A stretch of 50,270 bases of DNA, from NCBI RefSeq assembly GCF_000379765.1, contig NZ_KB903459.1, positions 1-50,270 of the forward strand, given 5' to 3'. This document shows, piece by piece, positions 43,035-50,270 of this stretch. This DNA comes from Flexithrix dorotheae DSM 6795 (GTDB lineage Bacteria; Bacteroidota; Bacteroidia; Cytophagales; Flammeovirgaceae). Position numbers and translations under genes: made by a program. Position 1 is the stretch's first letter. Every line of letters starts with the position of its first letter. The notes under the pieces are model-generated. The model worked only from the letters and a program-made list of their open reading frames with translations. It made no database searches and was not told where the DNA came from.

Positions 43035-43804
43035 CAGAAAATATAATACCATCGAAAATCAGCTATTCGAAAGCTGTAGATATTAAAAGGTTAGACTTTA
43101 TAGCCAAGTCAATCGAATTACATACTTCAGGAGAGAGCAAAGTATTAGATGTAGGTTGTGGTAATGGATTGATCAGTATGCAATTAGGTCAGTTGGGGTA
43201 TAATGTAAAAGGCATTGATATTAGTGAAAAAGCTATTAGCAAGGCAAAAGCTAAAAATACCCTTCCAAATGTTTCATTTGAAGTAGCTGATGCAGAGGAA
43301 TTAAGTATTCAGAATCAGAAATATGATGTGGTAATTTGCAGTGAAGTACTAGAGCACTTGCATGAACCAGGGAATATGCTGGAAACATTGCGAGAATTGA
43401 TTGCAGAAAAAGGAATATTGATAGTAACCGTACCAAACGGAAGAGGCCCTAGAGAAGTATTAATAACCAAACCAATGCAATGGATGCAATCTAAAGCGCC
43501 TTTTGTTTGGGGTATGGTAAGAAAGGGGAAGGGATTGTTAGGCTACGATGGAAAAACCGAACAATCAGATGCAGACGACCTGACACATATTCATTTTTTC
43601 ACTAAGAGAAATTTAAAAGATCTATCAAAAGAAAAAGGTTTTGAACTGTTGACTTTTGGTAAAGCTAATTTTGTAGGAGATGTTTTTCCCTTCTCATTTT
43701 TTATTAAAAGGTCCTTAAAATTACAGCAACTCGATTGCAAAACAGCTGATCTATTACCACACTATTTTACTTGTGGATTCAATACAGTTTGGGCAAAAAA
43801 ATAA
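43031..43804 (+). CDS. Class I SAM-dependent methyltransferase
   Basis: The 257-residue protein has motif I VLDVGCGNGLISMQLGQLGY, the acidic loop GIDISEKAI, VADAEEL and motif IV-like YDVVICSEVLEHLHEPG, all of the UbiG/methyltransf_11 type. The operon places it among glycosyltransferases, so it probably methylates a sugar of the repeat unit or the growing lipid-linked chain. Its stop lies 3 nt before the flippase start. Confidence 0.88.
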   Translation: MTENIIPSKISYSKAVDIKRLDFIAKSIELHTSGESKVLDVGCGNGLISMQLGQLGYNVKGIDISEKAISKAKAKNTLPNVSFEVADAEELSIQNQKYDVVICSEVLEHLHEPGNMLETLRELIAEKGILIVTVPNGRGPREVLITKPMQWMQSKAPFVWGMVRKGKGLLGYDGKTEQSDADDLTHIHFFTKRNLKDLSKEKGFELLTFGKANFVGDVFPFSFFIKRSLKLQQLDCKTADLLPHYFTCGFNTVWAKK

Positions 43805-43807
43805 TTT

Positions 43808-45163
43808 ATGTCAAAAGTCTCAAAGAAACCCCTTTCTTATTGGATTAGCTCTGTGTTTTTTACTCTTGCCCAAAGACTTTCGGTCATGTTGGTGGGAATC
43901 GGTGCTTTCTTGATATTGGTGCGAGTTCTTAGTAAAACCGAAATGGGGATTTATGCACTTTTCTTTACAATCATTACTATTTTTGAAGTTACTCGGGATG
44001 GCCTAATTAAGAATGCATTGATTAGGTTTATAAATATATCCCCAAAGGAGGATAACTCAAGGATACAAAGTACAGCTTTGGTACTGAGTTTAATCTATAC
44101 ATTGCTTTTTGTGGCATTAATATTTATAGGAGCTAAGCCCTTAAGTATTTATTGGGAGACACCCCAGCTTGCAAAAATGCTTTACGTATATGCGGTTACT
44201 GCTATCGTTTCAATATTTTTTTCTCATGCAGAATATATTCAACAAGCCAATCTTTATTTTAAAGGTATTTTCCTGATTTATTTTGTAAAACAGGGCTTTT
44301 ACTTTCTTTTTATTGTTTTGTTCGTTTTCATTTTTAAAGACCCTTCGCTTTATAAACTAGTCTTACTTCAATCAGTAGCAGTAGCCGTTGCAACAGTAGT
44401 TGGTGTTATTTCAGCAAGAAAATTTTTCTTAAAAAAATTCGAGTTTTCGACTAGATGGATTGCTGATCAATGGAAATATGGAAGATTTGTATTGGCCACC
44501 AATGTGAGTTCACAAGCGCTTCGAACTATTGACCATTTTTTATTGGCATCCCTGGTTTCAACCCAAGCAGTAGCATTATACAATACTTCAGTTCGAATTT
44601 CTAATTTGTTAGATATGCCTTCCAAGGCTGTTGCAGAGGCACTTTTCCCTAAAAGTGTTCAGAAATCAACTAATGGAAATAAGGAGGTTGCCAAGCTCTA
44701 TGAGCAAACTACTGGAGGAATATTAGCGGTATTGATACCTATGTGCTTATTTATCCTTATTTTCCCGGATTTAATTATACGGATAATAGCAGGAGCTAAA
44801 TACCTGGATGCTGTTCCCGTATTGCGGATAGCTGTTATTTATAGCCTTTTATTGCCGTTTCAAAAGCAATTTGGAACAGTGATGGATGCAAGTGGCAAAC
44901 CTAAAATCAACTTTATTGTCAATTTGCTACTTGCCCTGTTCAACTTAATAATTGTATATTTTTCAGTTAAAGCCTTTGGACTTTTAGGAGCTGCTTATGG
45001 TTTGCTGATTACCTTGATAATAGCACTTATAATCACTCAGATAATATTAAAAAGAGAGTTTGGAGTGAGCACAATAAGTGTTTTCAAGCAGGTAGGAGTT
45101 TTTTACTCTTATCTTTTTAAAAAAAATCTAATGAAGCAGGTTTTGTCAAAAGAAACCAAATAA
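43808..45163 (+). CDS. Wzx-type oligosaccharide flippase
   Basis: The 451-residue polytopic protein has about twelve to fourteen hydrophobic helices and the polysaccharide biosynthesis (Wzx/MOP superfamily) pattern: LVRVLSKTEMGIYALFFTI, NTSVRISNLLDMPSKAVAEALFP, LRIAVIYSLLLPFQKQFGTVMDASGKPKIN. It should flip undecaprenyl-linked repeat units to the periplasm. No Wzy polymerase is seen near it. Confidence 0.88.
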   Translation: MSKVSKKPLSYWISSVFFTLAQRLSVMLVGIGAFLILVRVLSKTEMGIYALFFTIITIFEVTRDGLIKNALIRFINISPKEDNSRIQSTALVLSLIYTLLFVALIFIGAKPLSIYWETPQLAKMLYVYAVTAIVSIFFSHAEYIQQANLYFKGIFLIYFVKQGFYFLFIVLFVFIFKDPSLYKLVLLQSVAVAVATVVGVISARKFFLKKFEFSTRWIADQWKYGRFVLATNVSSQALRTIDHFLLASLVSTQAVALYNTSVRISNLLDMPSKAVAEALFPKSVQKSTNGNKEVAKLYEQTTGGILAVLIPMCLFILIFPDLIIRIIAGAKYLDAVPVLRIAVIYSLLLPFQKQFGTVMDASGKPKINFIVNLLLALFNLIIVYFSVKAFGLLGAAYGLLITLIIALIITQIILKREFGVSTISVFKQVGVFYSYLFKKNLMKQVLSKETK

Positions 45164-45189
45164 ATGATTAAATCTCTATCAAATCTCAT

Positions 45190-46341
45190 ATGAAAGATAT
45201 AATTATCACAGGTCTACAATCCTGGGATATCGATATTGGAAGTAACTGCAAGGATATTGCACAAGAATTTTCGAAAAAACATAGAGTACTTTTCGTTAAT
45301 CGGGCCTATGATAGGAAGACTGTGTTAAAAGAGAAATTAGGTCAAATAAAGAAAAGTAAAAGAGGGCAGTTAATAAAACTGTCCTCCAGTTTTTGGGTAT
45401 ATACTCCGAAGATGGTATTTGGCTCAATTAATTGGTTGAAAAGCGATAGTGCATATGATTTTATTGCAGATAAAAATGGGAAGGCATGGGCAAAAGAAAT
45501 AGCAGGAGTTGTGGATCATTTGGAGATGAAAGAGCCAATGCTTTTTATTGATAATGATTTTCTTAGGGGTGGATTTTATGCTAAGCACTATCCGTATAAA
45601 AACCTTATTTACTATATAAGAGATAACCTTCTTACGCAGTCCTACTTTCAAAGACATGGAAAAAGGTTAGAAAAAAGGATAATGGAGATGGCAGATTTTG
45701 TATTCGCCAACTCAGCATATTTAGCTGATTATGCTAAAAAATACACCCAAAAATCTTACTACATTGGTCAAGGTTTTGATAAGGATATTTTCCTGGATTT
45801 ACCTGAAAAGAGTGACTTGTTGGAGCATATTCAGAGCCCAATAATTGGATATATTGGGAATATAACTGCTGAAAGAGTAGATATTGCTCTCTTAGAAAAA
45901 GTAGCCTCTGAAAATCCAAAGTGGAATTTTGTTTTTGTAGGACCGGAAGATGATAGGTTTAAGGAAAGTTCTCTTCATCAATTGAATAATGTATTTTTTA
46001 AAGGTAAAGTCCCTCCTGAGGAAGTACCAATGTACATAAAAGCGTGTGATGTTTGCATTAATCCACAAGTCATTAATGAGATGACTCAAGGTAATTATCC
46101 AAGAAAGATAGACGAGTATTTGGCTGTAGGCAAGCCGGTGGTCGCAATAAAAACACTTGCTATGGCTCCTTTTGAGGAGTATGTATATTTAGCAGATAGT
46201 TATCAGGATTTTAGTAAAAAAATAGCGCAGGCTTTAATAGAAAACAATGAAATACTCGAAAACAACAGGAAGTTATTTGCCAATGCACATACTTGGGAGA
46301 ACTCTGTCTCAAAAATTTATGAGCAAGTAGAAATCGACTAA
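45190..46341 (+). CDS. GT-B glycosyltransferase (TuaH-like)
   Basis: The 383-residue protein starts DIIITGLQSWDIDIGSNCKDIA and resembles TuaH-type GT4/GT1 enzymes. The C-terminal domain has IIGYIGNITAERVDIALL, FVGPEDD, PMYIKACDVCINPQ and RKIDEYLAVGKPVVA, the donor-binding side of a GT-B fold. NRAYDRKTV near residues 37-45 is family-like. It sits 26 nt after the flippase, in the same operon. Confidence 0.82.
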   Translation: MKDIIITGLQSWDIDIGSNCKDIAQEFSKKHRVLFVNRAYDRKTVLKEKLGQIKKSKRGQLIKLSSSFWVYTPKMVFGSINWLKSDSAYDFIADKNGKAWAKEIAGVVDHLEMKEPMLFIDNDFLRGGFYAKHYPYKNLIYYIRDNLLTQSYFQRHGKRLEKRIMEMADFVFANSAYLADYAKKYTQKSYYIGQGFDKDIFLDLPEKSDLLEHIQSPIIGYIGNITAERVDIALLEKVASENPKWNFVFVGPEDDRFKESSLHQLNNVFFKGKVPPEEVPMYIKACDVCINPQVINEMTQGNYPRKIDEYLAVGKPVVAIKTLAMAPFEEYVYLADSYQDFSKKIAQALIENNEILENNRKLFANAHTWENSVSKIYEQVEID

Positions 46342-46363
46342 AGATCCTTTTAGAAAATGTAGT

Positions 46364-47755
46364 ATGCTTTTTAATTCCACCGAATTTGTTGTATTCTTTC
46401 TGCCAATTACTCTAATCCTTTACTTTTGGTTTTCAAAATTTAGGAACGACTTGTCAAGGATATGGCTATTGCTTGCCTCTATATTTTTTTATGGGTGGTG
46501 GAATCCTGCTTACGTTCTACTTATAGTTGGTTCTATTGTTTTTAATTTTTTTGTAGGAAAAGCTATTTTAAAAGGTACTCATACCTTCACACGCAAAGCT
46601 TTTTTAGCCCTTGGAGTGATCTCGAATGTGAGTCTTTTATTTTACTATAAGTATGCTGATTTTTTTGTCAGCAATGTGAATACAATTCTTGGTGAAAATT
46701 ACCCTTTACTTCACTTAGCGCTTCCTTTAGGCATTAGTTTTTTTACCTTCCAGCAAATCGCATTTTTGGTAGATAATTATAAATACAAAATAGAAAAATA
46801 CAATTTTATAAACTATGGTGTGTTTGTTTCATTTTTTCCTCAGTTAATAGCAGGGCCAATCGTACACCATGCTGAGATGATGCCCCAATTTAAAGAGGAA
46901 TCAACCTATAATATAAAGCCTGAAAATATTAATAAAGGCCTTTTTATATTCATATTAGGTCTCAGCAAAAAACTTGTAATTGCCGATACTTTCGGAGTGA
47001 TTGCCAACAATGGATATGCCAATATATCATTGCTGAGTAGCTTGGAGGCCTGGATAACTTCATTAGCATATTCCGTCCAGTTATATTTTGATTTCAGTGG
47101 ATATTCCGACATGGCCATTGGTTTGGGCTTACTTTTTAATATTCATATTCCTATAAACTTTTGGTCTCCTTATAAATCAAAAAACATTCAGGAGTTTTGG
47201 AGGAGGTGGCATATCACATTAGGTAGTTTTCTTAGAGATTATGTATATATCCCTTTGGGGGGAAACAGAAAAGGAGAGGGAAGGACTTATTTTAACCTGT
47301 TTATGACCTTTGTTATTGGAGGTATATGGCATGGTGCAGGATGGAATTTTGTTGTGTGGGGTGCGCTTCACGGACTTGCATTAGTAGTGCACAGATTTTA
47401 TAATAGATTGCGTTTCAAACTCCCCAAATTAGCAGGTGTAGTAATCACTTTCCTATTTGTAAATTTGGCTTGGGTATTTTTTAGGGCAAGTTCATGGGGA
47501 GATGCTACAGAAATTTTATCTAAAATGTTTAGTTATGAAAAAGGAGCCGTCACATTTAACTTGATTGGTTCTCTTTATGACATACCCGTTTGGTTAATAG
47601 GTTGCCTATTGCTATTTATGCCTAATACATTTCAATGGAGTGAAAAGTTCAAGCCTTCAGTCTTGTATCTATTTACTATGGTTACTCTTGTCATTTTAAA
47701 CATCACTTATATGAATTCGGTGGTGAAACAAGAATTTCTATACTTTGATTTCTAG
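46364..47755 (+). CDS. MBOAT family O-acyltransferase (AlgI-like)
   Basis: The 463-residue membrane protein has about ten helices and the AlgI/DltB pattern: LFNSTEFVVFFLPITL, GWWNPAYVLL, PLGISFFTFQQIAFLVD, FPQLIAGPIVHHAEM, FDFSGYSDMAIGLGLLF, NFWSPYKSKNIQEFWRRWHITL and GGIWHGAGWNF with the active-site His323. It moves acyl groups, usually acetyl, across the membrane for polysaccharide decoration. The SGNH-like gene that follows 17 nt later is the usual partner that completes transfer. Confidence 0.92.
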   Translation: MLFNSTEFVVFFLPITLILYFWFSKFRNDLSRIWLLLASIFFYGWWNPAYVLLIVGSIVFNFFVGKAILKGTHTFTRKAFLALGVISNVSLLFYYKYADFFVSNVNTILGENYPLLHLALPLGISFFTFQQIAFLVDNYKYKIEKYNFINYGVFVSFFPQLIAGPIVHHAEMMPQFKEESTYNIKPENINKGLFIFILGLSKKLVIADTFGVIANNGYANISLLSSLEAWITSLAYSVQLYFDFSGYSDMAIGLGLLFNIHIPINFWSPYKSKNIQEFWRRWHITLGSFLRDYVYIPLGGNRKGEGRTYFNLFMTFVIGGIWHGAGWNFVVWGALHGLALVVHRFYNRLRFKLPKLAGVVITFLFVNLAWVFFRASSWGDATEILSKMFSYEKGAVTFNLIGSLYDIPVWLIGCLLLFMPNTFQWSEKFKPSVLYLFTMVTLVILNITYMNSVVKQEFLYFDF

Positions 47756-47772
47756 ATTTCTCAAACAAACCT

Positions 47773-48714
47773 ATGAAAATGAGTAATGTTTCCTTTTTTT
47801 ATTGGTTTTTAATAGCTGCTTTTGGCTCGCTATTATTGGTTTTTACTCTTAACTATACTGTGAATATTTATGGATTATATGGTGATGTAAATGGGGCAAG
47901 TAAAAAAGTGTATTATAATGAAAGGAAAAGTAAATTACTGCTTTCCAAAAACTATATTCCTGCTAATTATAATACAGTTTTAATTGGTCCATCCCTCTCT
48001 GATAATATCAATGTTTCTTATTTTTCAGACAAGAAACTTTCGATTTATAACGCAAGTATGATGGGGGCTAAAATCAATGAACTTGACCCTATCGTCAGAA
48101 ACAGTATAGAAAAGGGATGCAGAAACATAATTATCTGTCTTCACCCTTATTTAACTGATTCATATAAGGAATTGGAAACAAAGGGAAAAGATCCTTATTT
48201 GGAGGCTTTTGGTTCTTTGGATCTATATAGGGCCTACCTGTTAAAAATAATACCTTTTGCTTCTCTTAAAAGGATGATATCAAGAGATGATATTGATCAA
48301 CACGGGTTCAACAACTACAATTCTTTTTTGAGAGTAGAAGATGTACAAAAAAAAATACAGGAGGAAGCTTTACTTCATAAGGATGAGGTGATTACAGTTG
48401 ATGAAAAAGCATTAGCTTCATTGAAAACAACGCTTCAATTTATAAAGCAAAATAAACTTTCATGTATGGGCTATTTTCATCCAATACCAAAGGAGATTTA
48501 CACAAATAATGAAGTTAATTACCAAAAATTTCAAAGAAAAATTCGGGCAATATTTGAAGAACATGGTGTACGGACCATCGATTTTAACAAAGGTGAATTT
48601 GATTATTTTACTGGCGATTATGCAAATTACATTGACCATGGACACCTTAGTGTAATAGGTCAAAAAAAGATGTTTGAAATGGTAATAGACAAGTTTGAAT
48701 TGATAACCCAATAA
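47773..48714 (+). CDS. Membrane-anchored SGNH-like partner of the MBOAT protein
   Basis: The 313-residue protein has one N-terminal membrane helix (SFFYWFLIAAFGSLLLVFTL) and a periplasmic domain. VLIGPSLSDNI places a Ser (Ser74) in a GxS position, and DHGHLS (Asp288 to His291) gives the DxxH pair typical of AlgX/AlgJ/DltD-type SGNH acyltransferases. It is a reduced version of those proteins; no carbohydrate-binding module is seen. Start choice: MKMSNV at 47773, with ATG also at 47779. It is between the MBOAT and AT3 genes. Confidence 0.75.
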   Translation: MKMSNVSFFYWFLIAAFGSLLLVFTLNYTVNIYGLYGDVNGASKKVYYNERKSKLLLSKNYIPANYNTVLIGPSLSDNINVSYFSDKKLSIYNASMMGAKINELDPIVRNSIEKGCRNIIICLHPYLTDSYKELETKGKDPYLEAFGSLDLYRAYLLKIIPFASLKRMISRDDIDQHGFNNYNSFLRVEDVQKKIQEEALLHKDEVITVDEKALASLKTTLQFIKQNKLSCMGYFHPIPKEIYTNNEVNYQKFQRKIRAIFEEHGVRTIDFNKGEFDYFTGDYANYIDHGHLSVIGQKKMFEMVIDKFELITQ

Positions 48715-48725
48715 AGTTTAATAAA

Positions 48726-49820
48726 ATGGAAAATGTGGTTTCAAAACCAAAGAAAAAAAATAGACTTGGCTGGATAGATTACGCTAGAGGAATTGCCATT
48801 ATCCTTGTAGTGTATAAACACGCAGTAGTAGGTTTTATATCTTCAAAGGTAGAGATACATAGTTACTTATTTGATTTTCAAGAAATGATCTATAACCTCA
48901 GAATGCCTCTTTTTTTTATGCTTTCAGGAATTTTTATAGAGCGCAGTCTTAAAAGGCGTGGGTTTTCCAAATTCTTAAAATACAAAGCCAGCACAATTAT
49001 ATATCCCTTTTTTGTTTGGGGAATTATCCAGATTCTAATTCAAATTGTTGCGTCTAACTATACCAATAGCCAAAAAGAATTTTCGGATGTTTTATATCTG
49101 CTTTATTATCCCAGATTAATCGATCCTTTTTGGTTTCTTTACACCCTCTTTGCCGTAGTGATGGCATATGCTGTGCTTAAATCTTTTGTTGGAGTGAATA
49201 AATTAACTTTATTCGTTCTGAGTCTAGGTTTGTACTTTGTTTCATTTTACATCAAAACTGATCTTTTCTGCATAAATGATATTCTTTTTTATTCTATTTT
49301 TTTGGTAACAGGTATTCTTTTATCCAAAAAATTACTTGACGAAAAATTACAAGACCTTTTAACTTCACCCAAATTACTATTGATACTAGTACCTATAGTG
49401 CTAATAGGACAGTGGTATTGGTATACACACCACAAAGGGCTCGTTTGGTTCACAGATCTTACAGGAATTGACCGGTTCCTCTTTCTACCAATAGCCATAG
49501 TAGGAGCTATGCTTGTTCTCCATATTTCATTTTTATTAGATAAGAAAAATTTACTTCCTGTTCTTCGCCACATAGGGAGTTATTCCCTCTATATTTATGT
49601 AATGCATTTAATCGTAACCGGAGCATCCAGGGCTGTTTTTCTTAAATTATTTGGTGAAAACGCAGCTACTTTTTCAGCGATTCTTGTAATAATACTTGGG
49701 GTATTGGTTCCTATTCTCATTTTTAAAATCACTGAAAAGTTTCATATGGACTTTTTATATGAACCTCCCAAAAAGAAAGTAATGAAATCAGAGCTAGAAA
49801 CAGTAGATCAGACAAGATAA
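48726..49820 (+). CDS. Acyltransferase family 3 membrane protein
   Basis: The 364-residue protein has a short basic N-terminal tail, then RLGWIDYARGIAIILVVYKHAVV with Asp18, Arg21 and His32, followed by NLRMPLFFMLSGIFI, all characteristic of AT3 transferases. About ten helices follow, and SYSLYIYVMHLIV is typical of the C-terminal half. It adds a second acylation route to the MBOAT/SGNH pair. It is the last gene in the co-oriented cluster before a 310-bp gap. Confidence 0.88.
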   Translation: MENVVSKPKKKNRLGWIDYARGIAIILVVYKHAVVGFISSKVEIHSYLFDFQEMIYNLRMPLFFMLSGIFIERSLKRRGFSKFLKYKASTIIYPFFVWGIIQILIQIVASNYTNSQKEFSDVLYLLYYPRLIDPFWFLYTLFAVVMAYAVLKSFVGVNKLTLFVLSLGLYFVSFYIKTDLFCINDILFYSIFLVTGILLSKKLLDEKLQDLLTSPKLLLILVPIVLIGQWYWYTHHKGLVWFTDLTGIDRFLFLPIAIVGAMLVLHISFLLDKKNLLPVLRHIGSYSLYIYVMHLIVTGASRAVFLKLFGENAATFSAILVIILGVLVPILIFKITEKFHMDFLYEPPKKKVMKSELETVDQTR

Positions 49821-50130
49821 TAATTTATTATACTCAACCCACCAAAACTGAAGAGTAGATGAGGATTTTTTTCAGGGGATAGTATAAACTTTTATTCATA
49901 TTTAAGAAATATTAACAAGTACAGCACGGAAATTGATAAACCGCTATAAGATTATATGAAATTTTGTGTCTGTGATTCAAACATTTAATGACAAATAATT
50001 AAGTTTTTATCACAGAAACTTTAATTTTAAGGCTTTTTAAAGGCTTATATACAGCAATTGGACAGCGTAAACCTTTGCAGACACGTCACAGTAGTAAAAT
50101 TATATATCAAATAGAATAACTCCAATTTAC
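49821..50130. other. Intergenic region, 310 bp
   Basis: This gap has no coding frame. It is AT-rich, with a short direct repeat of AAGGCTT around 50031-50046. It should end the polysaccharide operon and hold the promoter of the next secreted gene. No clear terminator or RNA gene was found. Confidence 0.5.
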
Positions 50131-50270
50131 ATGTTGCTAACTTACAACTTCTATTTGTTTTCAAAACACTTGAGTTTATTGAAGGTATTTGCAAGGTATT
50201 ATTGTTTTAGTTTACTCACAATATTATTGCTTACTACCAATGTATTTGGTCAGGATGTAGCCAATCAGAC
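50131..50270 (+). CDS. 5' end of a secreted protein gene
   Basis: From the ATG at 50131 the frame reads MLLTYNFYLFSKHLSLLKVF and then a hydrophobic stretch ending LLTTNVFGQDVANQ, a Sec signal peptide with a likely cut after FGQ. The window ends after 46 codons, so the product cannot be identified. Confidence 0.6.
   Translation, partial: MLLTYNFYLFSKHLSLLKVFARYYCFSLLTILLLTTNVFGQDVANQ

Overview
The window reads as AT-rich Bacteroidota DNA, most likely Cytophagales-like (inference). The signs are four secreted proteins, three of them ending in type IX secretion system (T9SS) type A C-terminal sorting domains with a YPNPF signature plus a PorU-type sortase, PD40/OmpA-like and PorT-like envelope proteins, weak Shine-Dalgarno sequences, and many enzymes typical of gliding or EPS-producing Bacteroidota. 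I saw no rRNA, tRNA or CRISPR array, and no intact transposase.

Layout. (1) 1-5.2 kb: the 3' end of a T9SS cargo gene, a PD40/degenerate-OmpA protein, an outer-membrane barrel, a membrane-anchored endonuclease/exonuclease/phosphatase, and a serine recombinase. (2) 5.2-13.3 kb, minus strand: an acyltransferase-3 gene followed 19 nt later by a 2300-residue secreted esterase/FN3/PA14/LamG protein. (3) 13.8-20.4 kb, plus strand: homologues of the three mycobacterial enzymes that make decaprenyl-phosphoryl-D-arabinose (UbiA-type phosphoribosyltransferase, DprE1, DprE2), then a PorU-like T9SS sortase. (4) 20.4-26.4 kb: a complete plasmid-type backbone with a DUF5712-like relaxase, an AntA-type protein, an iteron array, a Rep_3 initiator, and HTH-ParA and ParB. 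(5) 26.6-31.0 kb: membrane glycosyltransferase, GtrA, a beta-helix protein, a T9SS repeat protein and a lipoprotein. (6) 31.3-49.8 kb, all plus strand: a polysaccharide operon made of a CheY-like receiver, a glycosyl-1-phosphate transferase fused to a pseudo-receiver, a second giant esterase paralogue, four glycosyltransferases, a methyltransferase, a Wzx-type flippase, an MBOAT/SGNH O-acylation pair and a second acyltransferase-3. A further secreted gene begins at 50131.

How the parts may work together (inference). A replicon with its own origin, partition and mobilisation genes appears to carry an extracellular-polysaccharide programme: initiation, assembly, flipping, acyl decoration, a probable D-arabinofuranose donor, very large secreted hydrolase/adhesins and a T9SS sortase that could anchor them. 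The alternative is a plasmid integrated into a chromosomal polysaccharide region. No Wzy polymerase, Wza/Wzc exporter, arabinosyltransferase or DPPR phosphatase is visible, so the locus either continues outside the window or borrows functions encoded elsewhere.

The most unusual items are the DPA trio (with a GtrA gene like the one beside dprE1 in mycobacteria), the inverted pair of giant paralogues flanking the replication backbone, the regulatory DNA of the replicon (22-bp iterons, an inverted iteron over the rep start, three phased TTGAT-type boxes before parA), and the co-location of a sortase, its cargo and glycan synthesis.
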